Shown here in pieces: positions 33,319 through 42,432 of a stretch of DNA of 64,000 nt. Both the position numbers and the translations under genes were made by a program. The stretch comes from Candidatus Binatia bacterium (lineage in GTDB: Bacteria; Desulfobacterota; Binatia; Bin18): the NCBI GenBank assembly GCA_951812575.1, contig OX638322.1:3848501-3912500 (forward strand). The letters run 5' to 3'. The notes beneath the pieces are model-generated. The model was given only the letters and a program-made list of their open reading frames with translations. It did not search any database and had not been told where the DNA came from. Each line of letters opens with the position of its first letter. The stretch's first letter is position 1.

Positions 33319-34113
33319 ATGAGCGAGCTCCTTTTCGATCACACTGGCTCGGATGGCTCCATAGCCACGGTGACCTTTAACCGGCCCGAGGCGCGGAACG
33401 CCCTCACCTGGAATATGTACGCCGCGCTGGAGGAAGCCTGCGATATCGTTGACCGGGACGACACCATCAAAGTGCTTATCCTGCAGGGAGCTGGCGACAA
33501 AGCCTTTGTCTCCGGCACGGACATCAGCCAGTTTACCTCGTTCAAGGAAGACTCTGACGCAATTGAATACGAGCGTAAACTCGAAGGGATTATCAGTCGC
33601 CTCGAAAGCGTCAAAAAGCCGGTTATTGCTGCTATTCAAGGCGTTGCCGTCGGGGCCGGTGCGGCTTTGGCCCTGGTGAGTGACCTGCGCTATTGTACCC
33701 CGGAGAGCCGGATAGGGTTTCCCATTGCCCGCACCTTGGGAAACTGCCTGAGCGTGGCCATCCACTCCCGTATTATTGATGCCATAGGCCCGGCGAGAAC
33801 GAAGGAGCTGATGTTTCGGGCCAGACTGGTCGGGGCCCAGGAGGCCCTGCAACTCGGTCTGGTCAATGAGATTTTCGAGGCTGGCCAGCTTGACCATCAG
33901 GTTCGTCAGATAGCCGAGGAAATATCTCAGAACGCTCCCCTGACCCTCCAGGTCACCAAAGAAGCTGTTCGGCGCTTACAACACCATAGGCGTGCGGTCG
34001 GCGAGGATATTTTAGGAGAAGATCTGGTTGTCCGCGCCTATATGAGTGAGGATTTTCGTGAGGGCGTGGCGGCCTTCCTGGCCAAGCGGCCGCCCCATTT
34101 TCGGGGACGGTAG
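33319..34113 (+). CDS. Enoyl-CoA hydratase/isomerase family protein
   Basis: A 264-residue crotonase: VTFNRPEARNALTW, DKAFVSGTDISQFTSF (first oxyanion region) and IQGVAVGAGAALALVSDLRY (second). The segment SRIGFPIARTLGNCLS replaces the more usual glutamate-containing strand, so it may be an isomerase or hydrolase and not a hydratase. I took the ATG at 33319, where homology begins. It precedes a CoA-transferase gene on the same strand. Confidence 0.87.
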   Translation: MSELLFDHTGSDGSIATVTFNRPEARNALTWNMYAALEEACDIVDRDDTIKVLILQGAGDKAFVSGTDISQFTSFKEDSDAIEYERKLEGIISRLESVKKPVIAAIQGVAVGAGAALALVSDLRYCTPESRIGFPIARTLGNCLSVAIHSRIIDAIGPARTKELMFRARLVGAQEALQLGLVNEIFEAGQLDHQVRQIAEEISQNAPLTLQVTKEAVRRLQHHRRAVGEDILGEDLVVRAYMSEDFREGVAAFLAKRPPHFRGR

Positions 34114-34196
34114 AAAGCACCTATACCCAGGCTCATGCAAAAACAGCGCCGGCAGTAGCCCGCACGGACTGCGCAGGCAGTGAAACGGAGAAGCCG

Positions 34197-35336
34197 ATGC
34201 CGCTCTCGGGAGTAAAAATTGTTGAGGTTGGCATGAACCTGGCCGGCCCTTTAGCCGGAGCCATTATGGCCGACCTCGGTGCGGACGTGATTAAAGTCGA
34301 GCGGCCTGAAACCGGCGACGACGCCAGGGCCTGGGGGCCGCCGTTTGTCGATGACACCTCCCTGCCCTTTCATAATATGAACCGCAACAAACGCTCAGTC
34401 GTGATCGACTTCAAAGACGCGGCAGACATGGAACGACTGTATCAACTCATCGAACAAGCCGACGTGTTTCTCCATAATCTCCGCCCTGGGGTCGCCGATC
34501 AAGTTGGACTGGAAGCAGACCTCCTCCTGTCTCGCAACCCTACACTCGTCTATTGTGGAGTAACCGCCTTTGGGCATACCGGACCGCTCAAGGATAAGCC
34601 CGGCTACGAAGTGCTGCTGCAAGCCTTTGGCGGGCTGATGAGTATGACCGGCCAGGAAAATGGTCCGCCGGTACGTATGGGCACCTCGGTCGTCGATTAT
34701 GGCACCGGCATGTGGACGACCATTGCCGCGCTGGCAGCCCTGCGTAAACGCGATAAAACCGGTCGCGGCTGCGTGATCACGACATCGCTTTTTGAGACCG
34801 CTGTCTTCTATGTCAGTACCGCGCTGATCCAATATAAAAAGACCGGCAAAGCGCCCGCTCGCCATGCCACCGGCAGCCCACGTCAAGTTGCCTTTGGCGC
34901 CTTTGAAACGCGGAATGGCCCCCTAGTCCTGGGTGTGGCTAACAGTCGGCTGTTCTTCAAACTCGCCAAAGCCCTTGGCCGTGATGAATGGCTCACCGAT
35001 CATCGCTATCAAACGAATGCGAGCCGCATGGCGCATCGGGAGTATCTCATTCAAGAAATCGCTGCGCATATGGCCCAGGAGACGAAGGAAACGTGGATGG
35101 AACGCCTGGAAGCGGCCCGCGTTCCGTGTGCTCCGATCCTGACCATTCCTGAGGTGATTGCTCAGCCGCAAACCCAGGCGATAGATATGATTCGTGAGGT
35201 GCCCGATTCGACCCTTGAAGTCATGGGTCTACCCTTTTCGATCGACGGGCAGCGGCCGGATTTTCGGTCTCGCGCCCCACAGTTAGGGGAGCATACGGAT
35301 GAGGTCTTCAACAACACCCATCCTCCTGAAAAGTAA
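34197..35336 (+). CDS. CaiB/BaiF family III CoA transferase
   Basis: A 379-residue CoA transferase. It starts with PLSGVKIVEVGMNLAGPLAG and ADLGADVIKVERPETGDDAR, and has D167 in SVVDYGTGM, which corresponds to the catalytic aspartate of family III enzymes. It moves CoA between carboxylic acids, via an aspartyl anhydride/thioester. Together with the crotonase just upstream it suggests degradation of a carboxylic acid as its CoA ester. The start ATG at 34197 follows ACGGAGAAGCCG. Confidence 0.92.
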   Translation: MPLSGVKIVEVGMNLAGPLAGAIMADLGADVIKVERPETGDDARAWGPPFVDDTSLPFHNMNRNKRSVVIDFKDAADMERLYQLIEQADVFLHNLRPGVADQVGLEADLLLSRNPTLVYCGVTAFGHTGPLKDKPGYEVLLQAFGGLMSMTGQENGPPVRMGTSVVDYGTGMWTTIAALAALRKRDKTGRGCVITTSLFETAVFYVSTALIQYKKTGKAPARHATGSPRQVAFGAFETRNGPLVLGVANSRLFFKLAKALGRDEWLTDHRYQTNASRMAHREYLIQEIAAHMAQETKETWMERLEAARVPCAPILTIPEVIAQPQTQAIDMIREVPDSTLEVMGLPFSIDGQRPDFRSRAPQLGEHTDEVFNNTHPPEK

Positions 35337-35447
35337 TGACTTTCCACTGAAGTATCACAGCGATAAATGTTGAGTATTGCAGGGGGCCTTGCCGATTTTT
35401 GCAAAATCAGCACATATAGGAAAAATACACACAGTAAGGAGTAATGT

Positions 35448-35660
35448 ATGTCAGACCCTGACAAACCCTTATCAGCTTCGGGCACGCAGGAAGACCCTGC
35501 TGAACGGCTAGTCCAACATCTATTGCGCCAGCCGCATGACCTTGTTGATGCACGTCGCCTGTTCCAACGTTTCCGGGTCACCACACGAGAGTTCCAGCAT
35601 GCCCTTCGTCAATTTGAAGCCTTACGTCCCACAGGGGACATCCCACCCCAACCCGCATAG
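35448..35660 (+). CDS. Small helical protein of unknown function
   Basis: A 70-residue protein: a disordered start (SDPDKPLSASGTQEDPAE), then two predicted helices (RLVQHLLRQPHDLVDARRLF and RVTTREFQHALRQFEAL). The ATG at 35448 has a good ribosome site (TAAGGAGTA). The pattern resembles a small winged-helix or DNA-binding fold but no family is recognised. A family A palindrome follows 14 bases after the stop. Confidence 0.6.
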   Translation: MSDPDKPLSASGTQEDPAERLVQHLLRQPHDLVDARRLFQRFRVTTREFQHALRQFEALRPTGDIPPQPA

Positions 35661-35673
35661 TTGTTACACATTG

Positions 35674-35728
35674 AAAAGGTAAACACGTCCAGCCTTTATA
35701 TGATTTTTGTAGGACGCGTTTATCTTTT
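35674..35728. repeat. Palindromic repeat family A, copy 2
   Basis: Arms at 35674-35690 (AAAAGGTAAACACGTCC) and 35712-35728 (GGACGCGTTTATCTTTT) pair at 15 of 17 positions and share the core TAAACNNGTCC with copies at 30651 and 39253. The rest of the gap to 35926 shows no gene. Confidence 0.75.
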
Positions 35729-35925
35729 CGGCACCCGCTTACCCAGCTCGACCGGGAAGTCTGGAGAAATGAGGGGAAGCCGGTGTCGAAAGAGTAAATC
35801 AGATCCAAACTCCGGCACATTTTTTACCCCGGTCGTGATAGACAACGAGTCTTCACATCCGAATCGGATATCTGCGTCCAAAGCCTTTAATACTTGTCCT
35901 CGTAGAGAGAAAATAGGGCCTCGTC

Positions 35926-36378
35926 ATGATTGAAGTAAACGGTATTGCGCACATTATTCTGACGGTCAGCCGGTTCAAAGAATGCCGGGCGTTCTATAAA
36001 AAGCTGCTACCGTTTCTTGGCCTCCAACTGGTCTTTGACGGCGAAGACATGTGCTACCATGTCGGTGCCCGGACGGGGGTTGGCATACAGCGCTGCGCCC
36101 GCGAGCATCAAGACGAGCGTTTCGTTCAAACGCGGACCGGGTTACACCATTTCTGTTTTCGTGCCCGTTCCCGGCAGGATGTCGATCAGGTCTATGAGCT
36201 GTTGCAAGAGATCAACGCGACCATCGTCACTCCGCCCCAAGAAGGTCCGTGGGCTCCGGGCTACTATTCGGTCTTATTCGAAGACCCGGACGGCATCCGG
36301 GTCGAGGTGAATTATGTTCCGGGTAAGGGTGTATTAGCCAAAGACGCCGGGTTTAATCCAAGCGGAGACTATGAGTGA
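35926..36378 (+). CDS. VOC (glyoxalase/dioxygenase) superfamily protein
   Basis: A 150-residue single VOC protein with paired beta-alpha-beta-beta-beta modules: GIAHIILTVSRFKECRAFYK at the start, GLHHFCFRARSRQDVDQVYE in the middle and FEDPDGIRVEVNYVPG at the end. Candidate metal ligands are H9, H67 or so (TGLHHFCF) and the Glu in RVEVNY. Possible activities are dioxygenase, isomerase or resistance binding. It stands alone; no strong ribosome site is seen before ATG. Confidence 0.85.
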   Translation: MIEVNGIAHIILTVSRFKECRAFYKKLLPFLGLQLVFDGEDMCYHVGARTGVGIQRCAREHQDERFVQTRTGLHHFCFRARSRQDVDQVYELLQEINATIVTPPQEGPWAPGYYSVLFEDPDGIRVEVNYVPGKGVLAKDAGFNPSGDYE

Positions 36379-37080
36379 GAGTCAGGCGATAGGGACGCCA
36401 ATGGCGCGAAGGATTGCTTTCTCGACCTCCGCCATCCTCACAATCGAAAGTGGGCCACCTAAGGGTCTTGATAACAGTCGTTCGCGACGTAGGGTTGTGA
36501 TTTGCTCGCATTTTGCAACCGATCGTCGAGGAAGTCCTCCCTCCCTCGCTCGAAGCCTGGCGTGGGTCGGTGCATCACGTAAAATACTGGAGATGGGCAC
36601 TATGACATCACTGGTGCTTTCCTCTGGGCTCATCGGGCACGCGAACACGATAAATATGGGCGCGGAGAGGGTACGGCGCGGTCAGCTCGCGGGAGGCCAG
36701 CTGGACGGCCCCCCCATTGCTCGATATCCCGACGAATACAAACAATCTCACAGCCATACAGGCTCAGTGCCTGGGAGATCAGCTCGATTCGGTCTCGATT
36801 GCGGTTGTCGGGATGAAACTTGATACCGAGATACACTTTCATTAGTGACATCCGAAGAACCGAACACGACTCGCAAGCCTATTTGAAATGGTCTGCCAGG
36901 AATTCCAACACTTGAGACCAGGAACCCCATGAAGCGGAGGCATTAGCTTGAGGACCCCCCATTCGAAGCGTGGGGCCGCACCCTCTGCCAGTGCTTGTCC
37001 CCAAAGCCGTCCTAGGGCTGAGGTGATGAGACTCCAGACAAAGGGCCGATGTTTTTTCGATGGCATCCCGCACTCTCTCG
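36379..37080. other. 700-base region without an intact gene
   Basis: Between the VOC gene and the flavoprotein gene only broken frames are present. The minus strand from 36842 to about 36580 looks like a decayed gene (separate entry). The part 36850-37080 has minus-strand frames ending in QVLEFLADHFK-like text, perhaps another relic, but I cannot support a gene. Confidence 0.4.
36580..36842 (-). pseudogene. Remnant of a nucleoside 2-deoxyribosyltransferase-like gene
   Basis: On the minus strand from the ATG at 36842 the frame reads KVYLGIKFHPDNRNRDRIEL then ISQALSLYGCEIVCIRRDIE and QWG, similar to the beginning of nucleoside 2-deoxyribosyltransferase-like proteins. At a run of seven G bases (36708-36714) a one-base change moves to another frame reading VQLASRELTA, then a third frame gives IFIVFACPMSPEES. 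Frameshifts and probably a deletion have inactivated it. Confidence 0.4.
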
Positions 37081-38496
37081 TCACCCGGCGGCTTTTTTGG
37101 CCGCCTCTCTGCCCGCAATACGGCCGAACACCGCGCCTCGTAAAACCGAGGTCGCGCCCATATAGTTGTAGTAGTACAACTCGCCCATAGGCTCGCCAGC
37201 AACGTAGAGGCCGGGGATGGCGCGGCCCGTGGAGTGGATGACCTGGGCGTTCGGGTTGGATTTGAGGCCGCCAAAGGTGAAGGTAATGCCCCCGGTCACG
37301 GGATAGGCCAGATAGGGCGGCGTGTCGAGCGGCCGGGCCCAGTTGGTCTTGTTGACAACCAAGCCCTGCGTCGCCAGACCGTCGAGGGTGAGCGGATCAA
37401 ATACCCCGGTTTGGCAGGCCGCGTTGTATTCTTCAATGGTTCGCTCCATGCGGTCGGCTGGAACCTCGATGCGTGCGGCCAACTCTTGAATGCTCGGCGC
37501 TTCAAACGCCTCCTCGTCCGTCCGAATCGCCCGTTTCCAGGCTTCCCGGTCTTCAGCGCGCGGTTTGTTGTCAAAGACATTAAAGGCCACCCCGCCTTTG
37601 TGCGCCATAATGGCCTTACTGAATTTCACATAGGTCTGATCGCGAAAGTCCTCACCTTCATCCAGAAAGCGTTCGCCGTCTTCGTCAACGAAGAGGCCGA
37701 GTTGAAAAATATAGATCGCCGTCACCCCACACTCAAAAGGCGTGGAACGCGCATCAAGTACGGCGGAGTGGTAATCCCCCCATTGGCCGGCCGGCATAGC
37801 CCCAATTGCCAAGGCCATACGCAGCCCATCGCCTGTATTGTAGCGGCTGCCGCGCAGAATGAGCCCATCCATATGCCGGCCGAGATAGCGCACCCGCATT
37901 TCCGGGTTGGCCTCGAAACCACCACAGGCAATAACGACCCCGCCACGGGCTCTGATATCGGTATAGCCCTCGGGTTCGAGCGCGCGCACGCCGGTCACGC
38001 GGCCACTCCGGTCGGTGAGGAGGGTTTCCGCCGCGGTCTCATACGCGACGTGCACCCCACCCCGCTCCAGATGCTTATAGAGAGTATCAACTAGTTGCCA
38101 GCCGCCGCCCACGGGCTGACGGCGATAGCCTGCGACATTGGGGTAGCCTTTTTCCCATGCAATCCCCATCCCGCTCAGCCAATCGACGACGTCAGCCGCG
38201 TTGTCCACCACGACCTGAACCAAGTCTTTGTTCGCCCGGCCGCGCGAAACCCGCAGAAAGGCGTCAAAGAAGTCTTCTTTGGTCTGTCGAGTCGGACAGT
38301 ACTCATCCGCTTCGTGAGGATAGCGGATTTGGGCATCGGCAATGGCGGAGTTCCCGCCACGTTGCGGCTTGGGAGCCTTTTCGAGCAGGATGACTTCAGC
38401 ACCTTCGTTCAGCGCGCTGATCGCTGCGGAAAGACCGGCAATACCGCCACCTATGACCACGAGGTCACAATCGATTTCAGGGATGGATTCGGGCAT
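37081..38496 (-). CDS. FAD-dependent oxidoreductase, tricarballylate/fumarate reductase type
   Basis: A 471-residue flavoprotein. The dinucleotide motif GGGIAGLSAAI (16-26) is followed by LLEKAPKPQRGGNS (37-50). Late motifs GGITFTFGGLKSNPNAQVIH and GRAIPGLYVAGEPMGELYYY are as in tricarballylate dehydrogenase TcuA and other FAD-binding-2 proteins. It would oxidise or reduce a carboxylic acid C-C bond. There is no iron-sulfur or cytochrome partner next to it. A weak ribosome site precedes the ATG at 38496. Confidence 0.88.
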   Translation of the reverse strand: MPESIPEIDCDLVVIGGGIAGLSAAISALNEGAEVILLEKAPKPQRGGNSAIADAQIRYPHEADEYCPTRQTKEDFFDAFLRVSRGRANKDLVQVVVDNAADVVDWLSGMGIAWEKGYPNVAGYRRQPVGGGWQLVDTLYKHLERGGVHVAYETAAETLLTDRSGRVTGVRALEPEGYTDIRARGGVVIACGGFEANPEMRVRYLGRHMDGLILRGSRYNTGDGLRMALAIGAMPAGQWGDYHSAVLDARSTPFECGVTAIYIFQLGLFVDEDGERFLDEGEDFRDQTYVKFSKAIMAHKGGVAFNVFDNKPRAEDREAWKRAIRTDEEAFEAPSIQELAARIEVPADRMERTIEEYNAACQTGVFDPLTLDGLATQGLVVNKTNWARPLDTPPYLAYPVTGGITFTFGGLKSNPNAQVIHSTGRAIPGLYVAGEPMGELYYYNYMGATSVLRGAVFGRIAGREAAKKAAG

Positions 38497-38715
38497 ATTC
38501 TTTTACGAAGAAGAACGGGGAGATGTGCGGACATTGCAAGAGATTATGGCAGGCAGCCTAACGGCTGAAACGAATGATCCCGGCATTCAATTTACGCAGG
38601 AGGGGAGCGCGCATGTTCTGGACACTTTCGTGGATGCTATCAAAAGATGCTCGCGGCCAAACAATTGATGTCCCTGGGTCGTTTCGGTCGTTTCATAATT
38701 CCCCCTTTCTGAGAC

Positions 38716-38895
38716 CTAGTTCGGGGCGTTGATCTGGGATTGCACGGCATCCAGCCGGCCTTCCATCTTCCCGATCTCCCGATTGAGCGCGATAAATTGG
38801 GTGTCAATACGCTCAAATTTCCGATCAAGATAGCGCCAGAGCGCGAAAGCAAGCCCCAGCAATGCGATAAACGGGGCTAGCTCTGTCCAGTCCAT
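38716..38895 (-). CDS. Small single-helix membrane protein with coiled-coil tail
   Basis: A 59-residue protein: MDWTELAPFIALLGLAFALW is a membrane helix and the remainder (YLDRKFERIDTQFIALNREI, then GKMEGRLDAVQSQINAPN) is an amphipathic coiled coil. The ATG at 38895 has a strong ribosome site (GGAAGGGAGAGAT). Similar short proteins are widespread and unnamed. It is downstream of the MoaD-like and aldehyde ferredoxin oxidoreductase genes on the same strand, with a 58-base gap. Confidence 0.75.
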   Translation of the reverse strand: MDWTELAPFIALLGLAFALWRYLDRKFERIDTQFIALNREIGKMEGRLDAVQSQINAPN

Positions 38896-38953
38896 ATCTC
38901 TCCCTTCCTAACGTCATAGACATACAGAGGGCACCACAGAAGCGTGAAGCGCT

Positions 38954-39235
38954 CTAGCCTCCGGCAATACCGACCATAAAGGAGACGGTTTCCCCATCCG
39001 CCAGGGTATCGTCGATAAAGAGTCGACGTCCACTGGAGTCAATGAACAGCGTTCCGTTCGTATTCAGGTCCTGCGTATTGGGATCAATCAGCAGCGCCTG
39101 CATTTGCGGCCCGTATTTGGTGGTCAGCATCTGCGCCAACTCTGCCATATTGGCCTGTTCGAGCTGAATGGTCTCACTCGTGGTCTGTGTAATTTCCTTA
39201 AAACGAGCGGTATACTCTGCCTGAACCGTAATCAC
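38954..39235 (-). CDS. MoaD/ThiS-family sulfur carrier-like protein
   Basis: A 93-residue beta-grasp protein ending in the diagnostic GIAGG C-terminus that is adenylated and thiocarboxylated in MoaD/ThiS proteins. Interior features are TSETIQLEQANMAELAQML and LADGETVSFMVGIAGG. It probably supplies sulfur for the pterin cofactor of the aldehyde ferredoxin oxidoreductase encoded just upstream. The start is GTG at 39235 with AAGGAACAGGAC. A family A palindrome arm lies between the two genes. Confidence 0.85.
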   Translation of the reverse strand: MITVQAEYTARFKEITQTTSETIQLEQANMAELAQMLTTKYGPQMQALLIDPNTQDLNTNGTLFIDSSGRRLFIDDTLADGETVSFMVGIAGG

Positions 39236-39252
39236 GTCCTGTTCCTTTCCAC

Positions 39253-39276
39253 AAAAGAGTAAACGTGTCCTCTTTT
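39253..39276. repeat. Palindromic repeat family A, single arm
   Basis: AAAAGAGTAAACGTGTCC followed by TCTTTT. The first part is almost identical to the left arm at 30651; here the short flanks AAAAGA/TCTTTT pair with each other. It sits between the aldehyde ferredoxin oxidoreductase stop and the MoaD-like gene. Confidence 0.6.
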
Positions 39277-39279
39277 CAA

Positions 39280-41310
39280 TCAGTCCGGAATGCCGGGGTC
39301 ATCCGCGATCTTTACATCCACGTGGACCGCGCGGTCGGCGCGACGTTCGCCAGCCATGGCGTTGTCCGCAGCCAGCACATCGGCGACATCTTCCAATCCC
39401 AATTCCTCCATCTTTTGACGCGTTTGGAGTCCGGTTTCCTTGTCCCAACCACGCCACTCGTAATATTCCTCAAGCACCTGCTCAAACATGTCGCCGGCCA
39501 CACGGCCTTTGTTGGGTCCTTCGGGACACGGTTCATGCATCCAGCGCTCGCAGATCGTATCGTGCTCACGCCGCATGCCGAGGCGGGAGTTGAAGGCCTT
39601 TTCGAGATTGCAAATGCGCTCCCCATCAAGCATTCGCTCCTCTTTGGTCCGATCAATACCGGTCACTGCCGTATACACCTCGCCGTAATAACTCTCAGGT
39701 GCATATCCGAGGGGATCAAGCATCCAGTGGAACATGCACACACCGTACGAATTAATGAGGGCAACCTGATTCTCAATGAGGGCGGTACTCGCTCCCTTGA
39801 GATCCGGAATCGTCGGATCTCCGGCTTCGGTCCTGCCGTTGAAATAGACCTTCGACAAGTCTCTGCGTTGGAATTTCTCGATCAGGCCAATGCCTTTGAG
39901 GTGGTCGGCCCCGCGCGAAGCCACGGCCATGTTGTTCATCCAGGTGGGAAAGGGTCGCATCTCTTCGGTGAAACTCGCCCCACCCTTGCCATACATGGCA
40001 TACTTCATAAAATTCTGGCCTTGTTGTTCCGAGTAGCGCAGGGCGCCATGATAGGCCCCATCCCGGAACAGCCAGCCAAAAGGATTTCTCTGGTAGACGA
40101 CATCTTCAACCAAGGCTTCGATGTCTTCCATCTTGCCCCATTCCAGACTTTGGGGTCTGCCAAAGAGCTCTTCCACGTCACGACCGGAAATAATCTCACG
40201 CTGTTTGAGCTCCATGAGGAAACTAATCGAGCAGGACAAATCTTGATTGTCGATGCCGTAGTCGTTAGTGATCTTGCCCCAGTGGGCGACCTCGGCCCAA
40301 TCCCGGACATCCAGGGCGCCTGCGCTACTCCCCGTCGTCAGATATTCCGGGTGGCGAAAAGACTCGCCGACATACTTTTGAGCTGCGTCGGATTCGTGCC
40401 CTTCTATCTTATAACGGCCATCGCAGGCAATATAACAGTCCGAGGAGCAGACTTCCGAGTACTTATGATATTTCTTGACCCAGTTGTCGGAGCGCACTTC
40501 CTCACCACGAAACATCGCCCCTTGGTTATTACGCCAAAAATTGCCGCCAATCTTTTGGTACATCTCGACAGCACCCAGGGTGCCACGGCGCTTAAAGCCA
40601 TAGGCGGCTTCGTTGGCGTCGAGCTTTTGGCGAAATCCATCCGACCATTCGAGCAGACTAGATGGGTCATCAATCTTAATGCCCTGAGTACCTTGGGTCA
40701 CAATGGCCTTGAGATTCTTTGAACCCATGACTCCGCCACCACCACAGCGCGCGTGAATCCGCCAGCCATCAGCAATCACACCAGCAATGCCAACCTGGTT
40801 TTCACCCGCCTGACCAATAGACAGGGTGTAGGCTTCAGAGGGATAGTCGCCTAGCTCTTTTCTGAGCATCTGATGCGTTTCCGCACTGTCTTTCCCCCAT
40901 AAGTGGGTCGCGTCGCAGATGGTGACTTCTCCGTTACAAATATGGATATACACCGGCTTGGGCGCTTTCCCGGTCACCACGATATAGTCATAGCCGCTGA
41001 AGCGCACGACGTAAGGAAATTTACCCCCACCTGTCGAATCACCGAAAGACCCATAACATGGGCTTTTGAACGTCAGCCGGCCTTTCACCCCAATACCCGA
41101 CCCGACACCGGCCAGTGGACCCACACCAAAGATAAGGACGTTTTCCGGGCTCCGCGCATCGCACATGATGTCATGCTTCAGAAAATGCTCCCACAAAAGC
41201 CAATCGTTAATCCCCGAGCCGCCGACCCAGCGTTCAAACATGGAATGCGGGAGTATTTCGCGTTTAATTTCCCCTGTTGTGAGATCGACTCGTAATAAGC
41301 CACTTTCCAT
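39280..41310 (-). CDS. aor: Aldehyde ferredoxin oxidoreductase (tungsten-pterin type)
   Basis: A 676-residue AOR-family enzyme. Cofactor motifs include GRLTFKSPCYGSFGDSTGGG, IGQAGENQVGIAGVIADGW and RCGGGGVMGSKNLKAI (188-202). The [4Fe-4S] ligands are C288, C292, C296 and C525; the C-x3-C-x3-C spacing differs by one from Pyrococcus AOR (C-x2-C-x3-C). It oxidises an aldehyde to a carboxylate, or does the reverse, passing electrons to ferredoxin. The ATG at 41310 follows AAAAGGAGTCAGCATC. Genes for a four-cluster ferredoxin (upstream) and a MoaD-like protein (downstream) form its unit. Confidence 0.93.
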   Translation of the reverse strand: MESGLLRVDLTTGEIKREILPHSMFERWVGGSGINDWLLWEHFLKHDIMCDARSPENVLIFGVGPLAGVGSGIGVKGRLTFKSPCYGSFGDSTGGGKFPYVVRFSGYDYIVVTGKAPKPVYIHICNGEVTICDATHLWGKDSAETHQMLRKELGDYPSEAYTLSIGQAGENQVGIAGVIADGWRIHARCGGGGVMGSKNLKAIVTQGTQGIKIDDPSSLLEWSDGFRQKLDANEAAYGFKRRGTLGAVEMYQKIGGNFWRNNQGAMFRGEEVRSDNWVKKYHKYSEVCSSDCYIACDGRYKIEGHESDAAQKYVGESFRHPEYLTTGSSAGALDVRDWAEVAHWGKITNDYGIDNQDLSCSISFLMELKQREIISGRDVEELFGRPQSLEWGKMEDIEALVEDVVYQRNPFGWLFRDGAYHGALRYSEQQGQNFMKYAMYGKGGASFTEEMRPFPTWMNNMAVASRGADHLKGIGLIEKFQRRDLSKVYFNGRTEAGDPTIPDLKGASTALIENQVALINSYGVCMFHWMLDPLGYAPESYYGEVYTAVTGIDRTKEERMLDGERICNLEKAFNSRLGMRREHDTICERWMHEPCPEGPNKGRVAGDMFEQVLEEYYEWRGWDKETGLQTRQKMEELGLEDVADVLAADNAMAGERRADRAVHVDVKIADDPGIPD

Positions 41311-41374
41311 GATGCTGACTCCTTTTGTCTTCCGTCCGCTGTGCTCCACTCCAATTGCGATAACGCCATTCGGC

Positions 41375-42025
41375 TTACGCCGCACTGCTCACTTTTCCTT
41401 TTGACAACATGGCCTGCATGATCCCGACTTCATCTTTCGCTTCGGGCTTTTGGCGTAAAATTTGACCGAAGGCCGCCTTCTCTTCATAAAAGAGAACTGG
41501 CATGCGGGAGTATTGTTTGCCCGCGTTGAGCATCTCGGGTCGCGTGGAACAGGCTTTTACACAGGCCGGGTCCCCGCCGCATAAGTCACATTTGAGCAGC
41601 TCACCGGTCGGCGCAACAAAGACTGTGTCAAACGGACAACCGGGAACGCATTCCATGCACTGAATGCACTTGTCCTGGTCAATCACCGCCGCCTGGGTTT
41701 TGGGATCATAATAGAACGCATCCGTCGGACAGACTTCAGCACACGGGGGCGGATTGGCGCAGTGATGACAGATGGCCGGCATAAACCCGAAGCCGTCTTT
41801 TGAGACGCGCGAGACCTGGGGCGCATGGTCGATTTTAATGCGTGTCCAGACCGGGTTCAGCTCGCCTTCCGGTGAGTGGATCAGCGAGCACGCCACCTCG
41901 CACATTTTGCAGTCAGTACACAGGTTTTGGAGCGCAAAGAGCTTGGTTGGGACGTTGGGGACATCGTCTCCGGGCGAGTACCATACCTCCCCGTTGACGA
42001 GTTCTTTTTGTCTGGTTTCCTGCAT
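41375..42025 (-). CDS. Four-cluster 4Fe-4S ferredoxin subunit
   Basis: A 216-residue protein with 16 cysteines in four groups: C36/39/42/46, C86/89/95/99, C120/123/126/130 and C146/149/155/159. This is the HycB/DmsB/YdhY type, which carries electrons between a molybdo- or tungsto-enzyme and the respiratory chain. No Tat signal is seen, so it acts in the cytoplasm. It is 64 bases upstream of the AOR gene and is its probable electron partner. Confidence 0.92.
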   Translation of the reverse strand: MQETRQKELVNGEVWYSPGDDVPNVPTKLFALQNLCTDCKMCEVACSLIHSPEGELNPVWTRIKIDHAPQVSRVSKDGFGFMPAICHHCANPPPCAEVCPTDAFYYDPKTQAAVIDQDKCIQCMECVPGCPFDTVFVAPTGELLKCDLCGGDPACVKACSTRPEMLNAGKQYSRMPVLFYEEKAAFGQILRQKPEAKDEVGIMQAMLSKGKVSSAA

Positions 42026-42150
42026 AGGGATACGCGCCCTCCTTAATTAAGGCCGTATGCTATGCCGGATGCGGTTTGCCTGTCAAGCCAAAACCCCGTA
42101 AATAAATACGACCAGCACGTGCTGGAGAGTCCATCCTGGAAGGAAGCAGC

Positions 42151-42432
42151 ATGAAGAAGCGTGAGACCCTGATTCACCCCACGCTGGGCCGCCTGCCGGC
42201 CCGAAAGGTGTTGGAATGTGTCTTCGCCCTCTCCCCCACTGGGAGATTTGCGCATCACCATCTTGAGGAGGTCAGCACCAGTGAGATCGGTGGAGAAACA
42301 GACGGCGAGATCGAGTACATCCTGACCGGCGCACTGCCGGCGGCCGGCCGAGAACGCTGCCGCATAATCCCGCCCTTTGTGCGGGAATTCGACCCACCGG
42401 AATTTCCGACTCCACAGGAGTCCCGTTCATGA
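42151..42432 (+). CDS. Hypothetical 93-residue protein
   Basis: No family recognised. It has a basic start (MKKRETLIHPTLGRLPARKV), a His pair (FAHHHLEEVS) and an acidic middle (SEIGGETDGEIEYI), and ends PPEFPTPQESRS. The ATG at 42151 is preceded by GGAAGGAAGCAGC. Its stop overlaps the rhodanese start by four bases, so it is produced together with it. It is divergent from the ferredoxin-AOR unit across a 125-base gap. Confidence 0.65.
   Translation: MKKRETLIHPTLGRLPARKVLECVFALSPTGRFAHHHLEEVSTSEIGGETDGEIEYILTGALPAAGRERCRIIPPFVREFDPPEFPTPQESRS

Noticed and set aside
36850..37080. Minus-strand frames after the flavoprotein gene
   Set aside because: Some hydrolase-like text near the end but no start, frame continuity or motif.
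37234..38094. Open frame antisense to the flavoprotein gene
   Set aside because: Shadow of a gene with clear FAD-binding motifs.
39265..40722. Long open frame antisense to the AOR gene (about 485 codons)
   Set aside because: The minus-strand AOR has all family motifs; the plus-strand frame has none.
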